Notes: generated from the letters alone by a model not told the origin. A stretch of 7,226 nt of DNA from Bacteroidales bacterium (GCA_020353115.1 CP070687.1:244513-251738), one strand, 5' to 3'; numbered from the stretch's first letter, positions 1-6,070 are shown. Numbers and translations: made by a program.

Positions 1-1239
1 GATATCATATATTGCATAGAAATCAATTTCATTGCCCAGATGTTTCTTCCCGGGAAGTAGTTCGAGATTTCCGTTTATCAAAACCCCTTCTTGTTGAGGG
101 ATAGCAAATCGATTATAGTTCATTTCAATCCGCATCCCATTTAAAGGAAATAGTTCTATCATTATTTCCCGGTCATCCAGATTACTCCATTTAACAAGGT
201 TCATCCTACCATAATACCGATCCCTTGCACCGAATACAGGATCAAAATTCTCATTGTAATCCGTTTGAGCTGAATTCCCTGATGCATATGTATATCTTAA
301 AGTCAGACACGGATGCCATAAAATCTGATTCGATTGATATCCCAATTTGAAGAATAGTCCAAACGCCCTGATTCTTGAATCGTTTACCTTTCCATATTCA
401 AGTGTACTGCTGATCTCATATTTTAAGGACCTGTCGGTTGGATTGTATAATCGAAATCCAACCCAGTTTCGACTGATGCTTTTGTTTCTGATATAGTCTG
501 CACTTCCCTGCCGCTTGTGCGCCATATACAAATCAGTATCCAGAAAGTCGGTTAGATGTATTTTACCATGTAACCCTCCACCTGTAAACTCAGTATTGGT
601 AAAAGGAAGATATGTTTTAACCGGGTCATGGATCTTTGTACCTCCAAACCAGATACCTCCGGACCATTTCTTTTCCTCAATAATGATTTGGATGGCATCC
701 CATGTCCACCTCCCTGTATTTCCCCAGGAACCCGGACCGAATACCCGGCAATCAGTATAAGCGATCTTTTGCCTGCCTGCAATCAAAGAAAAAATATTCA
801 GAATACTGTCGATCCTGAGATTCAGGTCATAGATTTCAAGAAACTCTTCCTGCGGATTCATGATATAATAGGGATCTGCGCTTTCCTGTGGATGCTTTTT
901 GAATGCATCCGGTTCCTTCCATTGGCTGAGTGACCAACCATAAGCCCTTGAATCCTGCAGATGAACGGATAAGGTAATTATATCATTAAAATGAACCGTT
1001 GGGCCTGCAATAATCCTTTGTAGCAGAATATTATCATCAGCAGCTCCCATCGCCGGACTGTTTCCATAATAAAGGGCATTCATATTATCCCATTTCTCGA
1101 AGCGGTAGCGGAGAGATCCATCAAATGTCCATTTGATACCGGATGATTGTTGTCCGAATACTGTTCCCGGTATAATTGCCGATAACATATATACCGCAAA
1201 GGATAAATTGCGATATGGTAAAATCCGGACACAGGTCAT
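1..1239 (-). CDS. Alginate-export family outer-membrane beta-barrel protein (3' end beyond window)
   Basis: The frame is open for all 413 codons from an ATG at 1239 to the left edge, so the C-terminus is missing. Residues 1-30 form a signal peptide (basic start, hydrophobic 12-27, likely cut after VFG). The mature part has alternating beta-strand character rich in Tyr, Trp and Gly. The segment around 155-182 (GRQKIAY, then FGPGSWGNTGR, then WTWDA) and the stretch near 328-352 (NFDPVFG, RYYGRMN) match what I know of the alginate-export domain of porin-like outer-membrane proteins. The start lies 1 nt after the stop of the thioredoxin lipoprotein gene, with an AAAGGTG sequence about 10 nt upstream, so translation is probably coupled. 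The family is best known for exporting alginate, but members vary widely in substrate. In this operon I infer a channel for the arsenic compound or its product. Family call is fairly sure; the substrate is unknown. Confidence 0.82.
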   Translation of the reverse strand, partial: MTCVRILPYRNLSFAVYMLSAIIPGTVFGQQSSGIKWTFDGSLRYRFEKWDNMNALYYGNSPAMGAADDNILLQRIIAGPTVHFNDIITLSVHLQDSRAYGWSLSQWKEPDAFKKHPQESADPYYIMNPQEEFLEIYDLNLRIDSILNIFSLIAGRQKIAYTDCRVFGPGSWGNTGRWTWDAIQIIIEEKKWSGGIWFGGTKIHDPVKTYLPFTNTEFTGGGLHGKIHLTDFLDTDLYMAHKRQGSADYIRNKSISRNWVGFRLYNPTDRSLKYEISSTLEYGKVNDSRIRAFGLFFKLGYQSNQILWHPCLTLRYTYASGNSAQTDYNENFDPVFGARDRYYGRMNLVKWSNLDDREIMIELFPLNGMRIEMNYNRFAIPQQEGVLINGNLELLPGKKHLGNEIDFYAIYDI

Positions 1240-1240
1240 C

Positions 1241-1708
1241 TCATTTCACACCTTTTGTTTTCAATAGTTCTATAATTTCTTCTTCAGGAAAGAATCCCTG
1301 ATGCCTGTAATATTCTTCGCCCTTTTCATCCAGGAAAACCTGGGTGGGAATTACCTGGATATTGTATTGGTCAGCAAAGGGACGCCCTTCCGGGGTCCAT
1401 ACATCATAGAAGACCACCTTAACCTGGCCTTTATAATTTTCCTCAATGGATTTCATGACAGGTTGCATTTGCTGACAGGGAATGCATCTTACGGAACCCA
1501 GTTCGATAAATGTGACTTTATACCGACCTGTATCCTTCTCAGGTTGATCCGGGTTTTGATCCTCCACCGGTTTGGCATCTTCATTGTTTGCAAACGAAAG
1601 GCTGGTTACCTTTTCAGAAGTATCCCCGGCCCCGCTATTACAACCAAAAAACATTATCACAACTAAAAGTAGAAGTGTCTTGTAAATCCTGAAATAGTGA
1701 ATTTTCAT
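1241..1708 (-). CDS. Thioredoxin-fold lipoprotein (CIPC active site)
   Basis: A 155-residue protein with a lipoprotein signal: hydrophobic 11-21, then FFGC with the lipidated Cys at 23. A low-complexity acidic linker (about 30-60) leads to a thioredoxin domain from 63 to 152. The active site is C75-I-P-C78 in the context GSVRCIPCQQM, and the cis-proline is P121 (VIPT). It is probably anchored in the membrane facing the periplasm, as a thiol reductase or oxidase. The ATG overlaps the stop of the DGC gene by 4 nt (ATGA), and the porin gene follows after 1 nt, so it is firmly inside the operon. It has the same compartment and fold as ArsF upstream, so it may be module B's counterpart to ArsF. 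The electron donor and substrate are not shown by the sequence. Confidence 0.88.
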   Translation of the reverse strand: MKIHYFRIYKTLLLLVVIMFFGCNSGAGDTSEKVTSLSFANNEDAKPVEDQNPDQPEKDTGRYKVTFIELGSVRCIPCQQMQPVMKSIEENYKGQVKVVFYDVWTPEGRPFADQYNIQVIPTQVFLDEKGEEYYRHQGFFPEEEIIELLKTKGVK

Positions 1709-2055
1709 AATTCAATTGATTGTATATGATCAACAATCTTTTTTGCTTTTTCCGGTGAAAAGGGGGTTTTACCCTTTATGATTCCGAAGTCAGTAATGTG
1801 TATATGTTCGAAGGCTGTAATGCCCGATCCGTACATTGTTTTTTGGGCACAATTGATGGAGCAGCCATCCAGAACGATCAGACGATCCAGGTCCTTTTTT
1901 GATTCGTTGGCAAACGCTGTATCAACAGAAAACCTGGCAAGACAAAGCATTTTAACCTTTCCCTCTGCTACTAATTTCCGTGCAATCTCGTCTGCAAACT
2001 TGCCCGTTTTGGAGGCGCCACTGCAACTGACAATTTGGCAATTTGTATTATTCAT
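1705..2055 (-). CDS. DGC-domain putative zinc-binding protein
   Basis: A 116-residue soluble protein with the hallmark D63-G-C65 inside VLDGCSINC, plus cysteines at 6, 11, 38 and 69. This Cys layout and the length match the DGC-domain family, which is annotated as putative zinc-binding. No signal peptide or membrane segment is seen, so it is cytosolic. Its ATG overlaps the stop of the upstream arsR gene by 1 nt (TAATG), and its TGA overlaps the next gene by 4 nt. The biochemical role of the family is not established. In arsenic operons, a five-cysteine soluble protein could be a metalloid or zinc chaperone that feeds the permease, or a buffer for trivalent arsenic; that is inference only. Confidence 0.85.
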   Translation of the reverse strand: MNNTNCQIVSCSGASKTGKFADEIARKLVAEGKVKMLCLARFSVDTAFANESKKDLDRLIVLDGCSINCAQKTMYGSGITAFEHIHITDFGIIKGKTPFSPEKAKKIVDHIQSIEL

Positions 2056-2366
2056 TACGTTATATGTTTGGTTTGGATCTGATCCGTTAATTCCTTCAAC
2101 AAACCTACAATAACTGATATCTTCTTACTGTTTAACCTGTATTTGAGGCAGATCCCTTCAGGCGTACAGTGTATCAAACCAGCTGCTTTTAATTTGCTCA
2201 TATGCTCTGAAGTCGTCGATCTACACAACGGAAGCTGCGAAGAAATATCGCCGGCCAGAGCTTCTTCCAGCTTTGACAGGTACAAAATGATCTGTAATCG
2301 AGCTGGATGTGCCAGGGAAGAAAAAAGCGGTGCAAGTTCAGTTACGAGGTGATCATATTTTTCCAT
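2055..2366 (-). CDS. ArsR-family metalloregulator, second copy (ArsR2)
   Basis: A winged-helix repressor of 103 residues from the ATG at 2366; a TTG two codons upstream (2372) is a possible alternative start. The HTH runs from about residue 38 to 65 (DISSQLPL, then RSTTSEHMSKLKAAGLI), followed by the wing. It lacks the ELCVC-type Cys pair of classical ArsR proteins in the third helix. Its cysteines are C48 at the start of the recognition helix, and C67 and C73 on the wing, so any arsenic site must be built differently. It sits between the small thioredoxin-like gene (15-nt gap) and the DGC gene (1-nt overlap), not at the head of the operon, and no dyad directly precedes it. The target site is unknown; it could act at the dyad before the permease. 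Confidence 0.92.
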   Translation of the reverse strand: MEKYDHLVTELAPLFSSLAHPARLQIILYLSKLEEALAGDISSQLPLCRSTTSEHMSKLKAAGLIHCTPEGICLKYRLNSKKISVIVGLLKELTDQIQTKHIT

Positions 2367-2381
2367 TTTCAATCTTGTATT

Positions 2382-2633
2382 TTATAGAGTGTATTTTAAG
2401 GTCTTCCGGATTTTATCCAGAGAAGGAACATAACCTCTTGCTACTACCTTCCCGTTAATGACCATTGTGGGAAGGATCCATGTTGGATATTTAAGTATTT
2501 CATTCAGAGAATCTTCTATCACAATACTTATTCCCTGATCATCATTGTTTACGGCTTCTTCTGCCCGGGCGATCATCCTGCGGCATTTGCTACATTTCCT
2601 GGCTGGACACAATATTTTTATTTCATTTTTCAT
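2382..2633 (-). CDS. Small thioredoxin-like CxxC protein (ArsE-like paralogue)
   Basis: An 83-residue glutaredoxin/thioredoxin-fold protein of the small redox-disulfide (thioredoxin_3) type. The redox motif is C14-S-K-C17 with an additional C9 (CPARKC). The cis-proline is P55 (ILPTMVINGKVV). There is no signal peptide, so it is cytosolic. It resembles the ArsE protein at 5141-5380 in length, in the VINGKVV strand and in the following G-x-x-P-S turn, which suggests they are paralogues. The ATG at 2633 is chosen because it overlaps the permease stop in an ATGA; the frame stays open upstream to 2927 but that part lies inside the permease gene and has no thioredoxin character. It probably supplies reducing equivalents for module B. 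Confidence 0.87.
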   Translation of the reverse strand: MKNEIKILCPARKCSKCRRMIARAEEAVNNDDQGISIVIEDSLNEILKYPTWILPTMVINGKVVARGYVPSLDKIRKTLKYTL

Positions 2634-3952
2634 GCGAATAAAAATCCGTATATCAGTCCTGATAAAGTAGCCATTACAATCACCAATAGAACATAAACAA
2701 CCGTTTTTTGTGTACCTATCACCCCTCGTATTACCAGCATATTTGGCAGGGATAGGGACGGACCGGCAAGCAGCAGAGCCAGTGCAGGCCCCTTTCCCAT
2801 TCCCGCAGCAATAAGTCCCTGTAATATGGGGACTTCTGTCAGGGTGGCGAAATACATGAATGCGCCTACGATTGAAGCAAAGAAGTTTGAAAAAAATGAA
2901 TTTCCCCCAACCAGTTTTGCCACCCATTCGTTTGGAATGATCCCGGCCATTGCTACATCATCATGTGTGGATCCCAGCAAAAAACCTGCGATCAGTACCC
3001 CGATAGCCAGCAATGGCATGATCTGCTTTGCAAAATCCCATGAAGAAAGCGTCCATTCCTTGTTTTCAGGGTCATTTTTGTCAATGAGTGTAATGATGCT
3101 AATACCGGCCATACCGATTAGCATCGGTATCATGGGATTGGAGAAGATTAATGCACTTGTAGCTGTAATAATTCCAACAACTATTACATGCTGCCATTTT
3201 AATCTGAGGATATATATCATGGAAAAAGCCAGCAGAATGGCAAACACGGATGTAATGGGCCATTTATTTGACCAGATCCAGTACCAGCCCCCTTCGGTCA
3301 CACCTTCACCAGGCTTTCCCCAGTTGGCAAAGACCAGGATCAAAACCAGGATAAAGAAATGGAAGGCGGTCTGCCACATGGGCCTTTTTTCAGGCATTGC
3401 GGAGAAATTCATCTGTTCTTCCCTTTTAGTCTTCTCCTCTTTCCTGTAAATAATGGACATGATCGATCCAATAACGATGGCAAATAAGACCGCTCCCACC
3501 ACCCTTGCAATTCCCATTTCAAATCCCAGGATCCGGGCTGTAAGGATAATGGCCAGGATGTTGATGGCTGGTCCGCTGTAAAGAAATGCGATTGCCGGTC
3601 CCAGACCAGCACCTCTTTTATGAATGCTCGAAAACAGCGGGAGGATAGTGCAACTGCAAACCGCCAAAATGGTTCCTGAAACTGAAGCTACGGAGTAGGA
3701 AAGCCATTTTTTCGCCTGTGCACCGAAATATTTCATCACTGCACCCTGGCTTACAAATACTGATATAACTCCTGCAATAAAAAAAGCGGGTAAGAGACAA
3801 AGGATAACATGTTCACGGGCATACCAGCGTGTTAGATCAAACATGGCCATAATTGCATCGCTGAACCTGCTATTTTCAAGTGGCATTAAGAATGCTCCTA
3901 AAAACACCACCGTCATCCAGAAGAGTATCTTAATTTCTTTTTTCCATTCCAT
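2630..3952 (-). CDS. ArsP/DUF318-family permease (COG0701)
   Basis: A 440-residue integral membrane protein with about ten hydrophobic segments. The first half carries the family signature AVCSCTILPLF (C99 and C101), then RGAGLGPA and FLYSGPAINILAI (about 113-135). The second half repeats the pattern with ATLTEVPIL (369-377) and LLLAGPSLSLPNMLVI (393-408), the usual internal duplication. A charged cytosolic loop lies at about 170-190. The family includes ArsP, which exports trivalent organoarsenicals such as methylarsenite and reduced roxarsone, but also permeases of unknown substrate. It starts 62 nt after the arsG stop, with an ArsR-type dyad in the gap, and its TGA overlaps the next gene. 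It is longer than Campylobacter ArsP, so the substrate need not be the same. The inner-membrane location is certain; the arsenical substrate is inferred from context. Confidence 0.92.
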   Translation of the reverse strand: MEWKKEIKILFWMTVVFLGAFLMPLENSRFSDAIMAMFDLTRWYAREHVILCLLPAFFIAGVISVFVSQGAVMKYFGAQAKKWLSYSVASVSGTILAVCSCTILPLFSSIHKRGAGLGPAIAFLYSGPAINILAIILTARILGFEMGIARVVGAVLFAIVIGSIMSIIYRKEEKTKREEQMNFSAMPEKRPMWQTAFHFFILVLILVFANWGKPGEGVTEGGWYWIWSNKWPITSVFAILLAFSMIYILRLKWQHVIVVGIITATSALIFSNPMIPMLIGMAGISIITLIDKNDPENKEWTLSSWDFAKQIMPLLAIGVLIAGFLLGSTHDDVAMAGIIPNEWVAKLVGGNSFFSNFFASIVGAFMYFATLTEVPILQGLIAAGMGKGPALALLLAGPSLSLPNMLVIRGVIGTQKTVVYVLLVIVMATLSGLIYGFLFA

Positions 3953-3980
3953 GGGTTGCCCGTATTTTAACTAAATATTA

Positions 3981-3996
3981 TTCGTAAATCAACGAA
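3981..3996. promoter_or_regulatory. ArsR-type operator before the permease gene
   Basis: A perfect inverted repeat, TTCGT, 6 bp (AAATCA), ACGAA, lies in the 62-nt gap between arsG and the permease gene, 29 bp upstream of the permease ATG. It has the same arms and spacer length as the dyad at the arsR1 promoter. No convincing TAnnTTTG box is present; the best minus-strand match (TTGATTTA) lies inside the dyad spacer and is weak. It could control an internal promoter for module B or act as a roadblock for read-through transcription. Confidence 0.6.
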
Positions 3997-4014
3997 CAGC
4001 GTTTTTAAATTTTT

Positions 4015-4716
4015 TTAGAAATAGATAATAACTACATAATAAATTCCCACTCCAATGAAGACAACTGATACAAGCCGTCGAAACCAAACTTCAAAAGTCT
4101 TTATTCTAGTATAAAGTTTTCCCACACCAGATACGGTATAAGCCAATAGCCAGGCAAAGATTATTACCGGGATACCTGTTGCAATGGCAAATATCACCGG
4201 CAGGTATAATCCTGAAGCGCTACTAATTGTCATAGGGATCAGCATTCCGAAATATAGCACACCGCTATATGGACAGAAAGCAAGAGCAAAAATTATCCCC
4301 AGTAATAACACATCCCAATAATTCAGCACTCCTTTCTTTTGAAAACGACTTTTCAGATTAGAAAAACCGGGAAATTTAATTCTGATAAATTCAAGCATAA
4401 AAATCCCGATAAGAATGAGTAAGGGGCCGATGATCTTTTCACCATACTGCTGAAACCATCCCGATATCTTCAACTGGTCGGCTCCCAGGAATAAAATAAA
4501 TGCCAGTAGGGTATATGAGACAGCTCTTCCAAGGGTATAGACAATACCATTGAGAAAAACTACCCTTCTGCTTTCGACCTCTTTACCTATGTAGCCAATA
4601 GCAGTTATATTTGTCGCCAGAGGGCATGGACTGATGGCGGTTAGGAGGCCCAGAAACGTGGCTGTTAACACAGGGACCGAACTACTTCCGGCAAGATTGC
4701 TGAGAAATTCATCCAT
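4015..4716 (-). CDS. arsG: ArsG family membrane protein (CcdA-like; aromatic arsenical efflux)
   Basis: A 233-residue membrane protein with six predicted helices (about 15-36, 55-78, 95-113, 135-160, 171-195, 213-231). The signatures are SPCPLATNITAIGYIG (C31, helix 1) and AFCPYSGVLYFGMLIP (C148, helix 4), typical of the ArsG branch of the CcdA/DsbD superfamily. In Shewanella, ArsG works with ArsE and ArsF and is described as the efflux permease for amino-aromatic arsenicals formed after nitro-group reduction. Here it follows arsF by 13 nt, giving the full arsEFG order. The two membrane cysteines sit where CcdA has its redox pair, so thiol-electron transfer to the exported ArsF is an alternative or additional role. 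No Shine-Dalgarno is seen. Confidence 0.86.
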   Translation of the reverse strand: MDEFLSNLAGSSSVPVLTATFLGLLTAISPCPLATNITAIGYIGKEVESRRVVFLNGIVYTLGRAVSYTLLAFILFLGADQLKISGWFQQYGEKIIGPLLILIGIFMLEFIRIKFPGFSNLKSRFQKKGVLNYWDVLLLGIIFALAFCPYSGVLYFGMLIPMTISSASGLYLPVIFAIATGIPVIIFAWLLAYTVSGVGKLYTRIKTFEVWFRRLVSVVFIGVGIYYVVIIYF

Positions 4717-4729
4717 ATAAAACTACTGA

Positions 4730-5137
4730 CTATAACATTGGCGTAATATGGTCTGAAATAACCTGCTTCAATTTTTCAGGATTACTGCGTGCATACATAA
4801 ACCCCTCGTTGGTAATATTTATTTTCTTATCACCATTGACAATAAGAAGTGTTTGCCCGCTAATACCCAGTTCTTTAGCCTTTTCTTTCCCTTCTGTTTC
4901 GTCCAGGTTATAGCCGGTAAATGGAATAGTTTCACCATAGAGTTCTTTGACCGCTTCACCGGATACTGTTTCAACAGCCTGACAAGTCACACATCTCCTT
5001 GTATAGTGGAAATAATATACTTCTATGTTGCCTGCCTGTGAGATTGTTTCTTTTTCAGTATTATTTTCAGATTGTCCCCAACATGAGCAATTGAGGGAAA
5101 TAGCCAATATTACCGCTAATACATTAAGTGTTTTCAT
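4730..5137 (-). CDS. arsF: ArsF family exported thioredoxin-like protein (nitroaromatic arsenical reductase subunit)
   Basis: A 135-residue protein with an N-terminal export signal (hydrophobic 5-16). C17 and C19 give a weak lipobox, so lipidation is likely but not certain. The mature domain (38-134) has a C49-V-T-C52 motif in the context YTRRCVTCQAVE and the family ending FMYARSNPEKLKQVI (113-127). It matches proteins annotated as nitrophenyl-compound nitroreductase subunit ArsF. Its start lies only 3 nt after the arsE stop, and arsG follows after 13 nt. In the Shewanella system, ArsE and ArsF together are reported to reduce nitrophenylarsenicals to the amino form. An exported CxxC protein is an odd place for a nitroreductase, so thiol relay through ArsG is worth considering. 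Confidence 0.85.
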   Translation of the reverse strand: MKTLNVLAVILAISLNCSCWGQSENNTEKETISQAGNIEVYYFHYTRRCVTCQAVETVSGEAVKELYGETIPFTGYNLDETEGKEKAKELGISGQTLLIVNGDKKINITNEGFMYARSNPEKLKQVISDHITPML

Positions 5138-5140
5138 CTT

Positions 5141-5380
5141 TTATTGGTTTTGAGTGAGTATTTGTTTGAGTTCATTTCTGGAGGGGAGCCTGCCTGAAAG
5201 AACTACCTTCCCGTTGATCACCAATCCAGGTGTATGCATGATGCCATATTCCATGATTTTCATGATATCTTCTACTTTGGAAACATTGGCAGCGATATCC
5301 AGTTCTGCCAATGCATTAAAAACTTCTCTCTCAAGTGCCTTGCATCTAGGGCATCCTGTACCCAATACTTTTATTTCCAT
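5141..5380 (-). CDS. arsE: ArsE-type small thioredoxin-like protein
   Basis: A 79-residue cytosolic thioredoxin-fold protein of the small redox-disulfide family. The motif C10-P-R-C13 follows strand 1 (KVLGTG) and the cis-proline is P51 (MHTPGLVINGKVV). It lacks a signal peptide. It heads the arsE-arsF-arsG set, 60 nt behind arsR1, with an AGATAGG sequence close to the ATG as a possible ribosome site and an ArsR-type dyad upstream. The name ArsE rests mainly on gene order, since the fold alone is shared with many small thioredoxins. It is probably the cytosolic reductant of the ArsEFG system. A paralogue sits behind the permease at 2382-2633. Confidence 0.82.
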   Translation of the reverse strand: MEIKVLGTGCPRCKALEREVFNALAELDIAANVSKVEDIMKIMEYGIMHTPGLVINGKVVLSGRLPSRNELKQILTQNQ

Positions 5381-5407
5381 AACCTATCTTATTTTAATTA
5401 TTCGATA

Positions 5408-5423
5408 TTCGCAAAACTACGAA
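5408..5423. promoter_or_regulatory. Imperfect ArsR-type operator with an internal -7 box, before arsE
   Basis: TTCGC, 6 bp (AAAACT), ACGAA lies in the 60-nt gap between arsR1 and arsE: the same design as the other two dyads, with one arm mismatch. On the minus strand the spacer region reads TAGTTTTG (5419 to 5412), a full match to the Bacteroidota -7 consensus TAnnTTTG. A TTTG about 13 bp further upstream is too close for the usual -33 position, so promoter activity is uncertain. If used, it would make arsEFG expression partly independent of arsR1 but still under ArsR control. Confidence 0.5.
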
Positions 5424-5440
5424 CATGTTAAACAAAAAAA

Positions 5441-5737
5441 TTACCTTAGAAACTTGGCAAATAGTTGTTTCGCCAACTTCCAGTTCTCCTGATTCAAACA
5501 ATATTTAATTTTGGGTGCTTCAATTTCGCCTTGTATCAAACCCGCATTTTTTAACTCTTTTAGATGTTGCGACAGGGTGGATTTTGCTATGGGAAGCACT
5601 TCTGTAAGATCTCCACTATAACAACAGGACTGGTTTGAAAGCAATTCGAGAACATACATCCTGATGGGATGTCCCATTGCTTTCGCAAATCGTGCGATGA
5701 TCTTCTGATCTTCTGTAAGAATTTCTTCTTTTTTCAC
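5441..5737 (-). CDS. arsR: ArsR-family arsenic-responsive repressor (ArsR1)
   Basis: A 98-residue winged-helix repressor. After a short N-terminal helix come AKAMGHPIRMYVLELL (19-34), the Cys pair C38-C39 (QSCCYSGDL), and the recognition helix with its preceding turn (LPIAKSTLSQHLKELK, about 48-63), then the wing with C80. The CC pair lies where E. coli ArsR has its CxC in the third helix, and C80 could be the third thiol ligand for As(III). The start is GTG at 5737; the next ATG (residue 21) would remove the dimerisation helix. The GTG is the outermost base of the operator dyad and there is no Shine-Dalgarno, so translation may start on a very short leader. As first gene it should autoregulate modules A and, through the dyad at 3981, B. 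Confidence 0.94.
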   Translation of the reverse strand: MKKEEILTEDQKIIARFAKAMGHPIRMYVLELLSNQSCCYSGDLTEVLPIAKSTLSQHLKELKNAGLIQGEIEAPKIKYCLNQENWKLAKQLFAKFLR

Positions 5738-5762
5738 TTTGTTCGTAATATGACGAACAAAG
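5737..5762. promoter_or_regulatory. Primary ArsR operator (10-bp perfect dyad) at the arsR1 start
   Basis: A perfect inverted repeat with 10-bp arms, CTTTGTTCGT and ACGAACAAAG, separated by 6 bp (AATATG). The core TTCGT-6-ACGAA is shared with the sites at 3981 and (with one mismatch) 5408. It spans the last part of the -7 box, the expected transcription start and the whole presumed 5' leader, and ends on the G of the GTG start codon. Bound repressor would cover promoter and start together. It is the longest of the three dyads, so probably the tightest site. Confidence 0.75.
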
Positions 5763-5788
5763 GTAATTGGTTTATTTTATTAATCAAA
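5758..5788 (-). promoter_or_regulatory. Bacteroidota-type promoter for arsR1 and the operon
   Basis: On the minus strand, TTTG (5788-5785, -33 element) is followed by 19 bp and TACCTTTG (5765-5758), an exact match to the Bacteroidota -7 consensus TAnnTTTG. A run of ten A on the plus strand (5786-5795), T on the transcribed direction, overlaps and precedes the -33 box and may help as an upstream element. Transcription should begin near 5750-5753, leaving only about 13-16 nt of leader. Confidence 0.7.
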
Positions 5789-5944
5789 AAAAAAACGTAA
5801 ATCATGGGAAAAATTAACAAATATTCATATTGTTATTCTGATCTTTAACTCATTATGGTTTGGATAAAAATTCAATTCACCGTTTGCTGTCAATAGCAGA
5901 CCTGAAAAATGAACTCTATTTTGTAGGGAATTCTTATGGCGTAA

Positions 5945-6070
5945 CTTGTATTGCTGCTTGCTGCTATTTTGATTGGATGGAAAGAGCCTGTATCTTTAAT
6001 AACTATTATCATTATGACAACAATTTTAGGAAGTGGCCTCAGCTATTCAATTCATCGATTTAAGAAATAG
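5945..6070 (+). pseudogene. Hydrophobic ORF, likely C-terminal remnant of a membrane protein
   Basis: The frame after a TAA at 5942-5944 reads a strongly hydrophobic segment (LVLLLAAILIGW), a short polar turn (KEPVS), a second helix (LITIIIMTTILGSG) and a basic tail (HRFKK), ending in TAG at 6068-6070. It has no ATG near its beginning; a TTG at 5951 would give 39 residues. In the same frame upstream, short stretches (MNSIL at about 5910, ILMA just before the TAA) are broken by TAG and TAA. It looks like the end of an integral membrane protein whose front has been lost. The last helix and tail faintly recall the end of CDP-alcohol phosphatidyltransferases, but this is not secure. The 12-nt distance to the GDCCVxC gene suggests a former two-gene operon. 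It could also be a genuine small membrane protein. Confidence 0.35.

Noticed and set aside
515..933. Open frames on both strands within the first kilobase
   Set aside because: They lie inside the porin frame, which is open without a stop from 1239 to 1 and has family motifs and a signal peptide.
2634..2927. N-terminal extension of the small thioredoxin-like gene to a 181-residue frame
   Set aside because: The extra part lies wholly inside the permease gene in another frame, has no thioredoxin features, and the ATG at 2633 makes a normal ATGA overlap.
2826..3449. 207-residue plus-strand open frame
   Set aside because: It is antisense to the permease gene, whose family motifs are unambiguous; the frame is open only because of the permease's codon composition.
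5860..6063. 67-residue plus-strand frame starting at TTG
   Set aside because: Its composition (many Tyr, Asn, Cys with no pattern) is not protein-like, and the overlapping frame ending at 6070 has clear membrane-helix character.
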